Of a stretch of DNA of 64,000 nt, positions 53,126 through 60,788 are shown piece after piece (the first letter of the stretch is position 1; each line of letters starts with the position of its first letter). The notes under the pieces were generated by a model that did no database searches, was not told where the DNA came from, and was given only the letters and a program-made list of their open reading frames with translations. Origin of the DNA: Streptomyces rishiriensis (lineage in GTDB: Bacteria > Actinomycetota > Actinomycetes > Streptomycetales > Streptomycetaceae); NCBI RefSeq assembly GCF_030815485.1, contig NZ_JAUSWV010000002.1:3472001-3536000 (forward strand), in the 5' to 3' direction. Position numbers and translations under genes: made by a program.

Positions 53126-53836
53126 TCAGCGGCGGGCGCGTGCCGTCTGGCCCCGCCGGGTCAGCCACAGGGCGCCGGCCGCGCCCGCGAGGAGCACCGT
53201 GCCGCCGAGGGTGCCGAGGGCGACGGCGGAGTCCTCGGGGCCGGTCTGCGGGAGGCCGCCGCCGGAGCCGCCGTCACTCGTGCTGCCGCCGCCCGTGCCG
53301 CTGCCGCCGCCGCTCGTGCCGCCGCCCGCCGCGGTCACGTCGAGGGTCAGCGAGGGGCCGGCGTTGTTGGTGGGCGTGCAGGTGGTGGTCGTACCGAGCG
53401 CCTTGATGGTGAGCACGCCGGCCGTGAAGGTGACCTTGCCGGTCTTCTTCGGGGTGTACGTGCCACTCAGGTCGTTGATCTTGATGGGGGTGTTCTCGGG
53501 GATCGCGGCCTGGTTGGCGGGGCCGGTGACCTCGAGGGTGCCGCTGTCGGCGCCGCCCAGCCTGATCGTGGCGCTCGGCTTCATGGAGCCGGCGCCGAGT
53601 TCGACGGGGCTGGAGGAGACGCCCTTCTGCCAGGACATGGTGATCTTGTAGCCGCCGCCGCTCTTGACGCCCTTGATGTCGATGGGCGATACGGCGCTCT
53701 TGTCGCCGATGGGCGTCTTGCAGGCGTAATCGACGTTCACGACCTCGGCCACCGCCGCGGGGGCGGCCATCCACACCGCCGAGCCGGCCAGGGCCGCGGC
53801 AGTCGCGAGCGCGGCGGTTCGCTTCCGGTTCGACAC
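53126..53836 (-). CDS. Secreted surface protein with one repeat domain and LPQTG sortase signal
   Basis: 236 residues from GTG at 53836. Signal peptide to ~Ala30, one copy of the domain also found twice in the LAETG protein (YACKTPIGDKSAVSPIDIKG; Cys39/Cys153; VLTIKALGTTTTCTP), a Gly/Ser linker, LPQTG (195-199), a hydrophobic helix and RRGQTARARR. This is a classical sortase substrate. First gene of the operon. Anchoring to peptidoglycan is expected; a sortase gene is not in the window. Confidence 0.85.
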   Translation of the reverse strand: MSNRKRTAALATAAALAGSAVWMAAPAAVAEVVNVDYACKTPIGDKSAVSPIDIKGVKSGGGYKITMSWQKGVSSSPVELGAGSMKPSATIRLGGADSGTLEVTGPANQAAIPENTPIKINDLSGTYTPKKTGKVTFTAGVLTIKALGTTTTCTPTNNAGPSLTLDVTAAGGGTSGGGSGTGGGSTSDGGSGGGLPQTGPEDSAVALGTLGGTVLLAGAAGALWLTRRGQTARARR

Positions 53837-54327
53837 GGTCCCGTCCCCTCACTCCCACCGCCCCGCCCTTACTGACGAGGCATCAGATTGAGCCGTCAAG
53901 GTACGCCCGGGGCGATGAGGAGGGAAGAGAACGTACACGCCGGAGTTGCGGCGATCCGGCGCGCGGATCCGGTGGGTTTCAAGGACACCCGGGACTCCCC
54001 TGCGGCTGGGCGCCCCGCACGACGGCGACCCTCCGCCGGGGCGCCGACGCAGCCCCGGAACGGCGGCCGGTCCCGCTCGCTCACCTCGCGGGGCACGGCC
54101 GGCCGGAAGCCGGTCGGATCGGCCGGGGAGCAGGGCCGGTCGGGAGGGGAGCAGGCGCCGGTAGACCGAAAAGGGGGTCCGTCCGGCCGACAGGGGTCCA
54201 GGACCGAAAGCAGGCCGGAAACGGGAAGTGAGCGGAGTGGCCCCGTGCCCCGCGCCCCAGGCCCCCGAACCGGGCCCAGGACCGGAGCGGCTGGGCCCAG
54301 AGCGGGCCCGGAACCGGAAACGCGCCA
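53837..54327. other. 491-bp GC-rich region upstream of the surface operon, no gene supported
   Basis: Open frames here lack ribosome binding sites and motifs. The first 100 bases (before 53940) are lower in GC (TTACTGACGAGGCATCAGATTGAG) and likely carry the promoter of the LPQTG gene. From ~54180 on, CCGGAA/GGCCCC-type low-complexity sequence begins and merges into the 43-bp repeats. Confidence 0.4.
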
Positions 54328-54436
54328 GGAACGGGCCCCGAACCCGGAAGCGGAAACGCGCTGGGAACCCGGAACGGGCCCCGAACCCGGAAGCGGAAAC
54401 GCGCTGGGAACCCGGAACGGGCCCCGAACCCGGAAC
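54328..54436. repeat. 43-bp tandem repeats, about 2.5 copies
   Basis: Units start at 54328, 54371 and 54414 with period 43, each beginning GGAACGGGCCCCGAACCCGG; the third is partial. Flanking bases repeat GGAACCGGG-like words. They lie between the surface operon and the anti-sigma gene, where transcripts from both sides end or begin. Function unknown. Confidence 0.75.
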
Positions 54437-54481
54437 CGGGAACACGCCCGGAACCGGGAGCAGGCCCGGGGGCCGGCGGGG

Positions 54482-55033
54482 TCAGGCCGGGGCTGCGCCC
54501 AGTTCCGCCCAGACCGTCTTGCCCGCGGTGTCCGGGGTCCGGATGACGCCCCAGTCCAGGCAGAGACGCTGGACGATGAACATGCCGTGGCCGCCGGGGC
54601 GGCCCGCGCGGTGGGGGGTGCGGGGGGTCGGCTGGCCCGCACCGCGGTCCGAGACCTCGACGCGGATCACCTTGTTGTCACAGCTGAGGACCATGCCGTC
54701 CGGTCCCTCGGCATGCAGACACGCGTTGGTGACCAGCTCGGAGACGACGAGCAGCACGTCCTCCGCGGCGGCCCGCCGGTCGGCGGTGGCCGCGGGCAGC
54801 CAGGCCCACGCGTAGAGCGCCTGGCGGGCGAAGTCGCGGGCGAGCGGGACGACCCCGCTGGCGTCGTCGAAGCTCAGCCGGCGTACCTGGCGGCCGCCCG
54901 GCGACCCGGACGTCACGGTCGCCGCGCCCCCTTGGGACACCTCGGCTCCCTGCGCGCCCCCCTCGGACGCTTCGGGAGCGCCGCTGGGCTCCGGGCCGCG
55001 GTCGCCCGGCGAACAAGGCCGGGTGGTGCTCAT
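54482..55033 (-). CDS. ATP-binding (GHKL) anti-sigma factor-like protein
   Basis: 183 residues. Disordered head (~1-48), then a GHKL kinase-fold domain with N-box VVSELVTNACLH (Glu99-His107), G1 VSDRGAGQP (129-135) and G2 GRPGGHGMFIVQ (145-155), like SpoIIAB/RsbW. Such proteins bind a sigma factor until a STAS antagonist takes over. It is 202 bases downstream of the STAS gene on the same strand and 850 from the sigma factor, so it is the likely partner, though many Streptomyces proteins share this fold. ATG at 55033. Confidence 0.85.
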   Translation of the reverse strand: MSTTRPCSPGDRGPEPSGAPEASEGGAQGAEVSQGGAATVTSGSPGGRQVRRLSFDDASGVVPLARDFARQALYAWAWLPAATADRRAAAEDVLLVVSELVTNACLHAEGPDGMVLSCDNKVIRVEVSDRGAGQPTPRTPHRAGRPGGHGMFIVQRLCLDWGVIRTPDTAGKTVWAELGAAPA

Positions 55034-55235
55034 CAGCGCTTCACCTCACCGATTCCCCGATTCACCGGTTCACAATTCACAAGTCGGATCACTGCAAGTC
55101 CGTACGTAGGCGGACGGCGTTCGTGTCGGCATTGCCGCCGACATCTTCGGGTTCAGGATGTCTCCTGCCCGAGAGAACCGCCGGAACACCCCCCGTTCCC
55201 GTCCGTTCGCACCCGTTTCCGGCGGACGGCGGAGT

Positions 55236-55631
55236 TCAGCCGTCCTCGTCACGCTCGCCGCGCCCGTCACTCAGGGCGTCCTCGACCGTGGCGTGCACGG
55301 TGAACACCGCGTCCGCTCCGGTGATCTCGAAGACCCGCGCCACCACGGGCAGCATGCCCGCCAGATGGACTCCGCCACCGGCCGCCTCCGCCTTCAGGCG
55401 GGCGCCGAGCAGCACGTTGAGCCCGGTGGAGTCGCAGAACTCCAGACGCGTGCAATCCACCACGAGGCGACTGAGCCCCTTGGAAAGGCAGTCGTCGAGT
55501 GGCTCACGCAACAGATCGGCGGTGTGGTGATCCAACTCACCCGCCGGAGTAACCACGGCGCTGGAGCCCTCTTGCCGCACCTCGACCAGAAGCCGGCCAG
55601 ACTGTGCGCTGCCGACCGTCCCGCGGTCCAT
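55236..55631 (-). CDS. Anti-sigma factor antagonist (STAS domain)
   Basis: 131 residues. SpoIIAA/RsbV-like: VVTPAGELDHHTADLLREPL, then RLVVDCTRLEFCDSTGLNVL with the phosphorylatable Ser68, and VFEITGADAVFTVHATVEDAL at the end. When unphosphorylated it would bind the ATPase-fold protein and free the sigma factor. ATG at 55631 has AGGAGA upstream. A sigma-B-type promoter 72 bases upstream suggests autoregulation. Confidence 0.9.
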   Translation of the reverse strand: MDRGTVGSAQSGRLLVEVRQEGSSAVVTPAGELDHHTADLLREPLDDCLSKGLSRLVVDCTRLEFCDSTGLNVLLGARLKAEAAGGGVHLAGMLPVVARVFEITGADAVFTVHATVEDALSDGRGERDEDG

Positions 55632-55702
55632 GCCGTCTCTTCTCCTGGGGTCGCTGACTCTTCCTGACGCCCTCGCACCCTACGCCTTCGACCCGCGCCT
55701 CA

Positions 55703-55726
55703 ACACCCGAACAATCGCACACAAAC
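55703..55726 (-). promoter_or_regulatory. Candidate sigma-B/F-type promoter for the STAS gene
   Basis: On the minus strand GTTT (55726-55723), 14 bases, then GGGTGT (55708-55703), matching the GTTT-N14-16-GGGTAT pattern of Streptomyces sigma-B-like factors with one mismatch. It lies 72 bases before the STAS start. Read by eye only. Confidence 0.4.
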
Positions 55727-55769
55727 AGACATAGTCGGACAAAATGCACTTGCGGCGGGGCAAGTAAAG

Positions 55770-55798
55770 CGGGTAGGGCTAGTACAAGCACCTACCCG
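55770..55798. promoter_or_regulatory. Inverted repeat in the STAS-sigma intergenic region
   Basis: CGGGTAGG-N13-CCTACCCG, perfect eight-base arms, between the divergent STAS and sigma factor genes. Could be an operator or two overlapping GGGTAG -10 elements facing away from each other. Neither reading has a matching -35. Confidence 0.4.
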
Positions 55799-55881
55799 AC
55801 ACGGCCGGCTTTGGAGGCGCCGCACACCGCAGTGCACTCACTGGCTTCGGCGGCCATACGCCGAGAACGATGGAGGACTTC

Positions 55882-56805
55882 ATGTCACCCCGGCTCGACG
55901 CACCGCTTACCCGCGGAGCGACGTCGACACCCCCTCCGGACAAAGAACATCTGGAACCCATCGCGCAGGACGCGGCACCGGACGTCGACCCCACCGACGC
56001 CCTCGCCGGACTCCCGGAGATCCCCCCGTACGACGAGGTCGGAGCCGTCGACGCACGGGCCTTGTCCAAGACTTTGTTCGCGCGGCTCGAGTCCCTCGAA
56101 GAGGGCACGTACGAGTACTCGTACGTCCGCAACACCCTCGTCGAACTGAACCTCGCCCTGGTCAAGTTCGCCGCCTCCCGGTTCCGCACCCGCAGTGAGC
56201 CGATGGAGGACATCATCCAGGTCGGCACCATCGGCCTGATCAAGGCGATCGACCGCTTCCAGCTGTCTCGGGGCGTCGAGTTCCCGACCTTCGCGCTGCC
56301 AACCATCATCGGCGAGATCAAGCGCTTCTTCCGTGACACGTCGTGGTCGGTGCGCGTCCCGCGCCGGCTCCAGGAGCTGCGGCTCGAGCTGGCCAGGGCG
56401 GGCGACGAACTGGCCCAGCAGCTCGACCGGGCGCCCACCGTCGGGGAGCTGGCCGAGCGTCTCGGCATCTCCAACGAGGAGGTCGTCGAGGGCATGGCCG
56501 CGTCCAACGCGTACACGGCCTCGTCGCTCGACGCGCAGCCGGAGGAGGACGACTCCGAAGGCACCCTCGCCGACCGCATCGGCTACGAGGACCACGGGCT
56601 CGAAGGCATCGAGTACGTGGAGTCGCTGAAGCCGCTGATCGCCGAACTCCCCTCGCGCGACCGGCAGATCCTCTCCCTGCGCTTCGTCGCCGGTCTGACC
56701 CAGTCGGAGATCGGCGAGGAACTCGGCATCTCGCAGATGCACGTGTCGCGGCTGCTGTCGCGGACGCTGGTGCGGCTGCGCAACGGGCTGACGCTGGAGG
56801 AGTAG
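55882..56805 (+). CDS. Sigma-B/F/G-family RNA polymerase sigma factor (SigI-like)
   Basis: 307 residues, three-region group-3 sigma factor. Region 2: LALVKFAASRFRTRSEPMEDIIQVGTIGLIKAIDRF (~87-125); region 3 around ELRLELARAGDELAQQLDRA; region 4 helix-turn-helix TQSEIGEELGISQMHVSRLLSRTL (~272-295). The ATG at 55882 has GGAGG six bases upstream; an in-frame ATG at 55870 is less likely. With the STAS and ATPase-fold genes it forms a partner-switching set. I recall SigI of S. coelicolor in this neighbourhood of hut; the name is inference. A terminator follows at 56906. Confidence 0.92.
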   Translation: MSPRLDAPLTRGATSTPPPDKEHLEPIAQDAAPDVDPTDALAGLPEIPPYDEVGAVDARALSKTLFARLESLEEGTYEYSYVRNTLVELNLALVKFAASRFRTRSEPMEDIIQVGTIGLIKAIDRFQLSRGVEFPTFALPTIIGEIKRFFRDTSWSVRVPRRLQELRLELARAGDELAQQLDRAPTVGELAERLGISNEEVVEGMAASNAYTASSLDAQPEEDDSEGTLADRIGYEDHGLEGIEYVESLKPLIAELPSRDRQILSLRFVAGLTQSEIGEELGISQMHVSRLLSRTLVRLRNGLTLEE

Positions 56806-56905
56806 GGGCGACGGCGCGACGGCTCACGGCGCGCGGCACGGCGCCGGCCCGGAGGCGCACCGCCCGCACCGCCCGTACTGCGCCACCGCCCACGAGAAGC
56901 AGAGC

Positions 56906-56933
56906 GCGCCCCGCGACGATCCTCGCGGGGCGC
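56906..56933 (+). terminator. Hairpin terminator after the sigma factor
   Basis: Eleven-base stem GCGCCCCGCGA / TCGCGGGGCGC with a six-base loop, 100 bases past the sigma factor stop. The rest of the gap up to the EamA start (57204) shows nothing supported. Confidence 0.7.
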
Positions 56934-57204
56934 CGGCGCAGGGCGTGCCCAGGCGGGGCCGGGCCGAGCGGTTGAGCCGGACGCCCGGCTCCCCGTGCCG
57001 GCGGAGGCCAGGACCCGTTCCCGGACGGAGCCGGGCACGTACTGAGCAGGGGGCGCGGCGACCGCCGTCGGACCGGTCCGGTCGCTGCCGCTGTCCTCAT
57101 CCTGGAAACCCGTTGGCCGGCATCCTCCCGGTGACTACTCTGGCCCAGCCCTCTGACCAGCAGAGCCGCTGGGCCAGCCACGTCCTCTGCTCATGAGGAG
57201 ACCC

Positions 57205-58249
57205 ATGCCCGCCTCTCCTGACTCCCCGGCCGGTCCCTCCCGTCCCGGGCGGCTCGCCGACGTTCCCGTACTGCTGGTCGCCGCCGTGTGGGGGTCGAGT
57301 TACCTCGCCGCCAAGGGCGTCACGACCGCCGACACCGGTGCTGGCCGTCCTGGTGCTGCGATTCGCCGTGGTGCTGCCGGTGCTGGTCGGGGCGGGGTGG
57401 CGGCGGCTACGGGCGCTGAGCGGCGCCCAGCTGCGCGGGGCCGCGTCGCTGGGGCTGATCCTCGCCGTGATCTTCCTGCTGGAGACCTACGGCGTCGTGC
57501 ACACCTCCGCGACCAACGCCGGGCTGATCATCAGCCTGACCATGGTGTTCACTCCGCTCGCGGAGAGCGTCGTGCGCGGGGTGCGGCTGCCGGGGGCGTT
57601 CATGGCGGCGGCAGGGCTCTCGGTGCTCGGCGTGGCCCTGCTGACGCAGGGCGCCGGGTTCACCGCTCCGTCCGGGGGCGATCTGCTGATGCTGGGGGCC
57701 GCCGTCGCCCGTACCGTGCACGTGCTCGCCATGGCGCGCATGGAGTCGGTGCGCGGCGCCGACGCGCTGTCGCTGACGACGGTCCAACTCGGGTCCGCGG
57801 TGGGCGTGTTCGCGGTGCTGGTGGCGCTGCCGGGGACGGGCTCGTCGCCGTGGGCGGCCGCCGCGGACTTCGACGGCGGGGACTGGCTGGGGCTGGTCTA
57901 CCTCTCCGTGTTCTGCACCCTGTTCGCGTTCTTCGTGCAGATGTGGGCGGTCCGCCGTACGTCGCCGTCCCGGGTCAGCCTGCTGCTGGGCACCGAGCCG
58001 GTGTGGGCGGCGGCCGTGGGCATCGCGCTGGCCGGGGACCGGCCGGGCTGGCTCGGCTTCGTGGGCGCGGCGCTCGTGCTCGCCGGCACCGGCTGGGGCC
58101 GGTCGGCGGCGGACCGGGGGCGGGAGCCTGCCGACCGGGGGCCAAAGCCGTCGGCCGACCCCGCTCGGACCTCCGCTCAGGCAACCGCCGGGGCGACCCG
58201 TACGCCGCGTCGCCAGACCTCCGAGACGAGCGGCACGCCGGGCCGGTAG
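57205..58249 (+). pseudogene. EamA/DMT-family transporter, frameshifted
   Basis: Ten-helix drug/metabolite exporter read in two frames. Frame 1: ATG at 57205 (GAGGAG upstream), MPASPDSPAG, then VPVLLVAAVWGSSYLAAKGV up to Thr-Ala-Asp-Thr at 57336. Frame 2 continues without gap from 57338: VLAVLVLRFAVVLPVLVGAGW, with LLETYGVVHTSATNAGLI, a second EamA half (GDLLMLGAAVARTVHVLAMA), and a tail to a stop at 58249. One surplus G at 57337 (or two lost bases) explains it. The remainder is intact, so a recent mutation or a sequencing error is possible. The 3' end overlaps hutI by 73 bases, converging. Confidence 0.8.
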
Positions 58250-59376
58250 GCGAGGTGGACGTGGCTCGGGGCGTCCAGGAGCATCAGGTCGGCGTAGGCG
58301 CCCGGGGCCACGCGTCCCACGTCCGTGCGGCGCAGGGCCGCGGCGCCGCCGGCGGTCGCCGACCACACCGCCTCGTCCGGCGTCATCCGCATGTCCCGCA
58401 CCGCGAGCGCGATGCAGAACGGCACGGACGAGGTGAAGGACGAGCCGGGGTTGCAGTCGGTGGAGAGGGCGACGGTGACGCCCGCGTCCAGCAGCCGGCG
58501 GGCGTCCGGCCACTCGGCCCGGGTGGAGAACTCGGCGCCGGGCAGCAGGGTGGCGACCGTGTTCCCGTTCGCGAGGGCGTCGACGTCCGCGTCCGTGAGG
58601 TGGGTGCAGTGGTCGGCGCTGGCCGCGTCCAGTTCGACCGCCAGCTGCACGCCGGGCCCGAAGGAGAGCTGGTTGGCGTGGATGCGGGGGTGCAGTCCCT
58701 TCGCCCTGCCCGCGGTGAGGATCGCGCGGGCCTGGTCGCCGTCGAAGGCGCCCTTCTCGCAGAAGACGTCGATCCAGCGGGCGTGCGGGGCGCAGGCGTC
58801 GAGCATCTCGCCGGTGACGAGGGCCACGTAACCGGCCGGGTCGTCCGCGTAGTCGGGGGAGACGATGTGCGCGCCGAGGTAGGTGACCTCGTCGGTGTGG
58901 GCGGCGGCGAGGCGCAGGGCGCGGGCCTCGTCGGCGACCGTCAGGCCGTAGCCCGACTTGGTCTCGAAGGTGGTGGTGCCCTGACGGAGGGCCTCGGAGA
59001 GGAAACGGGTGAGGTTCGCCTCCAGTTCCTCGTCACTGGCCGCCCGGGTGGCCGCCACCGTCGTGCGGATGCCGCCCGCCGTGTAACCGCGTCCCGACAT
59101 CCGGGCGTTGAACTCCTCGGTGCGGTCGCCCGCGAAGACCAGGTGGGAGTGGGAGTCGACGAAGCCCGGGAGGACCGCCCGGCCGCCGGCGTCGACCCGG
59201 TTGTCAGTGGCGGGTGCTTTGCTTGATTCACCGGTCCACACGACGCGGTCGCCCTCGATGACGACGGCCGCGTCCCGGACCAGACCGAGGGGGGATCCGT
59301 CGCCGAGGGAGGGATCGTTGGTGACCAGCGTGGCGATGTCGGTGATGACGGTGGTCGTGCCGGTGCTGCTGCTCAT
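58177..59376 (-). CDS. hutI: Imidazolonepropionase
   Basis: 399-residue amidohydrolase splitting 4-imidazolone-5-propanoate to N-formimino-L-glutamate, third step of histidine breakdown. Metal motif FVDSHSHLVFAGDRTEEFN (His residues ~73-75), the substrate region HARWIDVFCEKGAFD, HPRIHANQLSFG, ALSTDCNPGSS. Start ATG at 59376 with GAGGA upstream. Last gene of the hut operon, 35 bases after hutF. Confidence 0.94.
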   Translation of the reverse strand: MSSSTGTTTVITDIATLVTNDPSLGDGSPLGLVRDAAVVIEGDRVVWTGESSKAPATDNRVDAGGRAVLPGFVDSHSHLVFAGDRTEEFNARMSGRGYTAGGIRTTVAATRAASDEELEANLTRFLSEALRQGTTTFETKSGYGLTVADEARALRLAAAHTDEVTYLGAHIVSPDYADDPAGYVALVTGEMLDACAPHARWIDVFCEKGAFDGDQARAILTAGRAKGLHPRIHANQLSFGPGVQLAVELDAASADHCTHLTDADVDALANGNTVATLLPGAEFSTRAEWPDARRLLDAGVTVALSTDCNPGSSFTSSVPFCIALAVRDMRMTPDEAVWSATAGGAAALRRTDVGRVAPGAYADLMLLDAPSHVHLAYRPGVPLVSEVWRRGVRVAPAVA

Positions 59377-59411
59377 CGTCGTGTCCTCGTGGGGGCGAAG
59401 TCCGGTGGTGG

Positions 59412-60788
59412 TCAGTGGCCGTGCAGGGCTGCCACGGCCCGCGCGAGGGCCTGCGGCACATCCGGTACGAGCGCGTGCACTCCGTCGCGTACGACGTGAC
59501 GCCCGGCGACGACCGTATGCCGTACGTCCGCCGCGGTCGCCGCGAATACGGCCGTCTCGGCGCCGAGCCTGGGCACCGGGCCCGCCGTCCTGACCGAGTC
59601 GAGCGCGATGGTCGTGAAGTCGGCGACCGCGCCGGTCTCCAGGGTGCCCGCGTTCGGGTTGCCGAGGGCGGCGTGGCCGTCGGCGGAGGCGGCGCGCAGC
59701 AGGGCGGCCGCCGTCCAGTGACCCCGGGTGCGGGTGCGCAGCCGCTCGTTCAGCTCCATCGCGCGGGCCTCTTCGAACAGGTCGATGACGGCGTGGCTGT
59801 CGGAGCCGAGGGAGAGCGGTGAGCCGGCGGCCTGGAGGGCCACGGCCGGGCCGATGCCGTCGGCGAGGTCCCGTTCGGTCGTCGGGCACATGCAGGTGCC
59901 GGTGCCGGAGCGGCCGAGGAGGGTGATGTCCTCGTCGGTGAGATGGGTGTTGTGGACACCGGTGGTGCGCGGTCCGAGGACTCCGTGCTCGGCGAGGAGC
60001 CGGGTGGGCGTGCGGCCGTGGGCCGCCCGGCAGGCGTCGTTCTCGGCGGTCTGCTCGGACAGGTGCACATGCAGCGGTGCCCGGCGCTCCTCGGCCCAGC
60101 GCGCCACGGTCGCCAGCTGCCCGGCGGGCACCGCCCGCACGGAGTGGATCGCCGCCCCGATCCTCGCGTGACCCCGTTCCTTGAGAAGTGAACAGCGTTC
60201 TGCCCAGGCGTCCGCGTCGCCGTCGGAGAAGCGGAGCTGGTGGGCGTTGGGGGGCTGTCCGAAGCCGGCGGAGAGGTAGGCGGTGTCGAGGAGGGTGATC
60301 CGGACACCGGCTTCGGCGGCGGCCTCGATGAGGGCCTCGCCCATCGCGTTGGGGTCGGCGTAGGGGGTGCCGCCGGGGGCGTGGTGCAGGTAGTGGAACT
60401 CTCCGACGGCCGTGATGCCCGCCAGCGCCATCTCGGCGTACACGGCGCGGGCCAGCTGGTGGTAGGTCTCCGGGGTGAGCCGGTCGGCGACCGAGTACAT
60501 GACCTCGCGCCAGGTCCAGAAGGTGCCGGAGCCGACCTGGACGGTGCCGCGCAGGGCGCGGTGGAAGGCGTGGCTGTGGGTGTTCGCCAGGCCGGGGAGG
60601 GTGAGGCCGCGCAGGATCTCGGCGCCGGGCGGCGGGGTGTCGACGCCCGTCCGGACGGCGGTGATGCGGCCGTCCGGCCCCGCGGCCGAGCCGCTCGTCG
60701 ACACCGTGAGGGCGACGCCCGGCTCGACGTGCGTGTCGAGCCAGGCGTGCTCCAGCCAGTACGTCCGTGTCCGCTGCGTGGGGGTCAC
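59412..60788 (-). CDS. hutF: Formimidoylglutamate deiminase
   Basis: 458-residue amidohydrolase removing ammonia from N-formimino-L-glutamate to give N-formyl-L-glutamate. Metal motif LPGLANTHSHAFHRALRG (~69-86), HVHLSEQTAENDA (~242-254), NTHLTDEDI and LGSDSHAVID later. The GTG at 60788 overlaps the stop of the M20 gene (GTGA), so it is coupled to it. Choice of HutF (deiminase) over chlorohydrolase-type annotation rests on the operon. The presence of HutF means the formylglutamate route is used. Confidence 0.9.
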   Translation of the reverse strand: MTPTQRTRTYWLEHAWLDTHVEPGVALTVSTSGSAAGPDGRITAVRTGVDTPPPGAEILRGLTLPGLANTHSHAFHRALRGTVQVGSGTFWTWREVMYSVADRLTPETYHQLARAVYAEMALAGITAVGEFHYLHHAPGGTPYADPNAMGEALIEAAAEAGVRITLLDTAYLSAGFGQPPNAHQLRFSDGDADAWAERCSLLKERGHARIGAAIHSVRAVPAGQLATVARWAEERRAPLHVHLSEQTAENDACRAAHGRTPTRLLAEHGVLGPRTTGVHNTHLTDEDITLLGRSGTGTCMCPTTERDLADGIGPAVALQAAGSPLSLGSDSHAVIDLFEEARAMELNERLRTRTRGHWTAAALLRAASADGHAALGNPNAGTLETGAVADFTTIALDSVRTAGPVPRLGAETAVFAATAADVRHTVVAGRHVVRDGVHALVPDVPQALARAVAALHGH

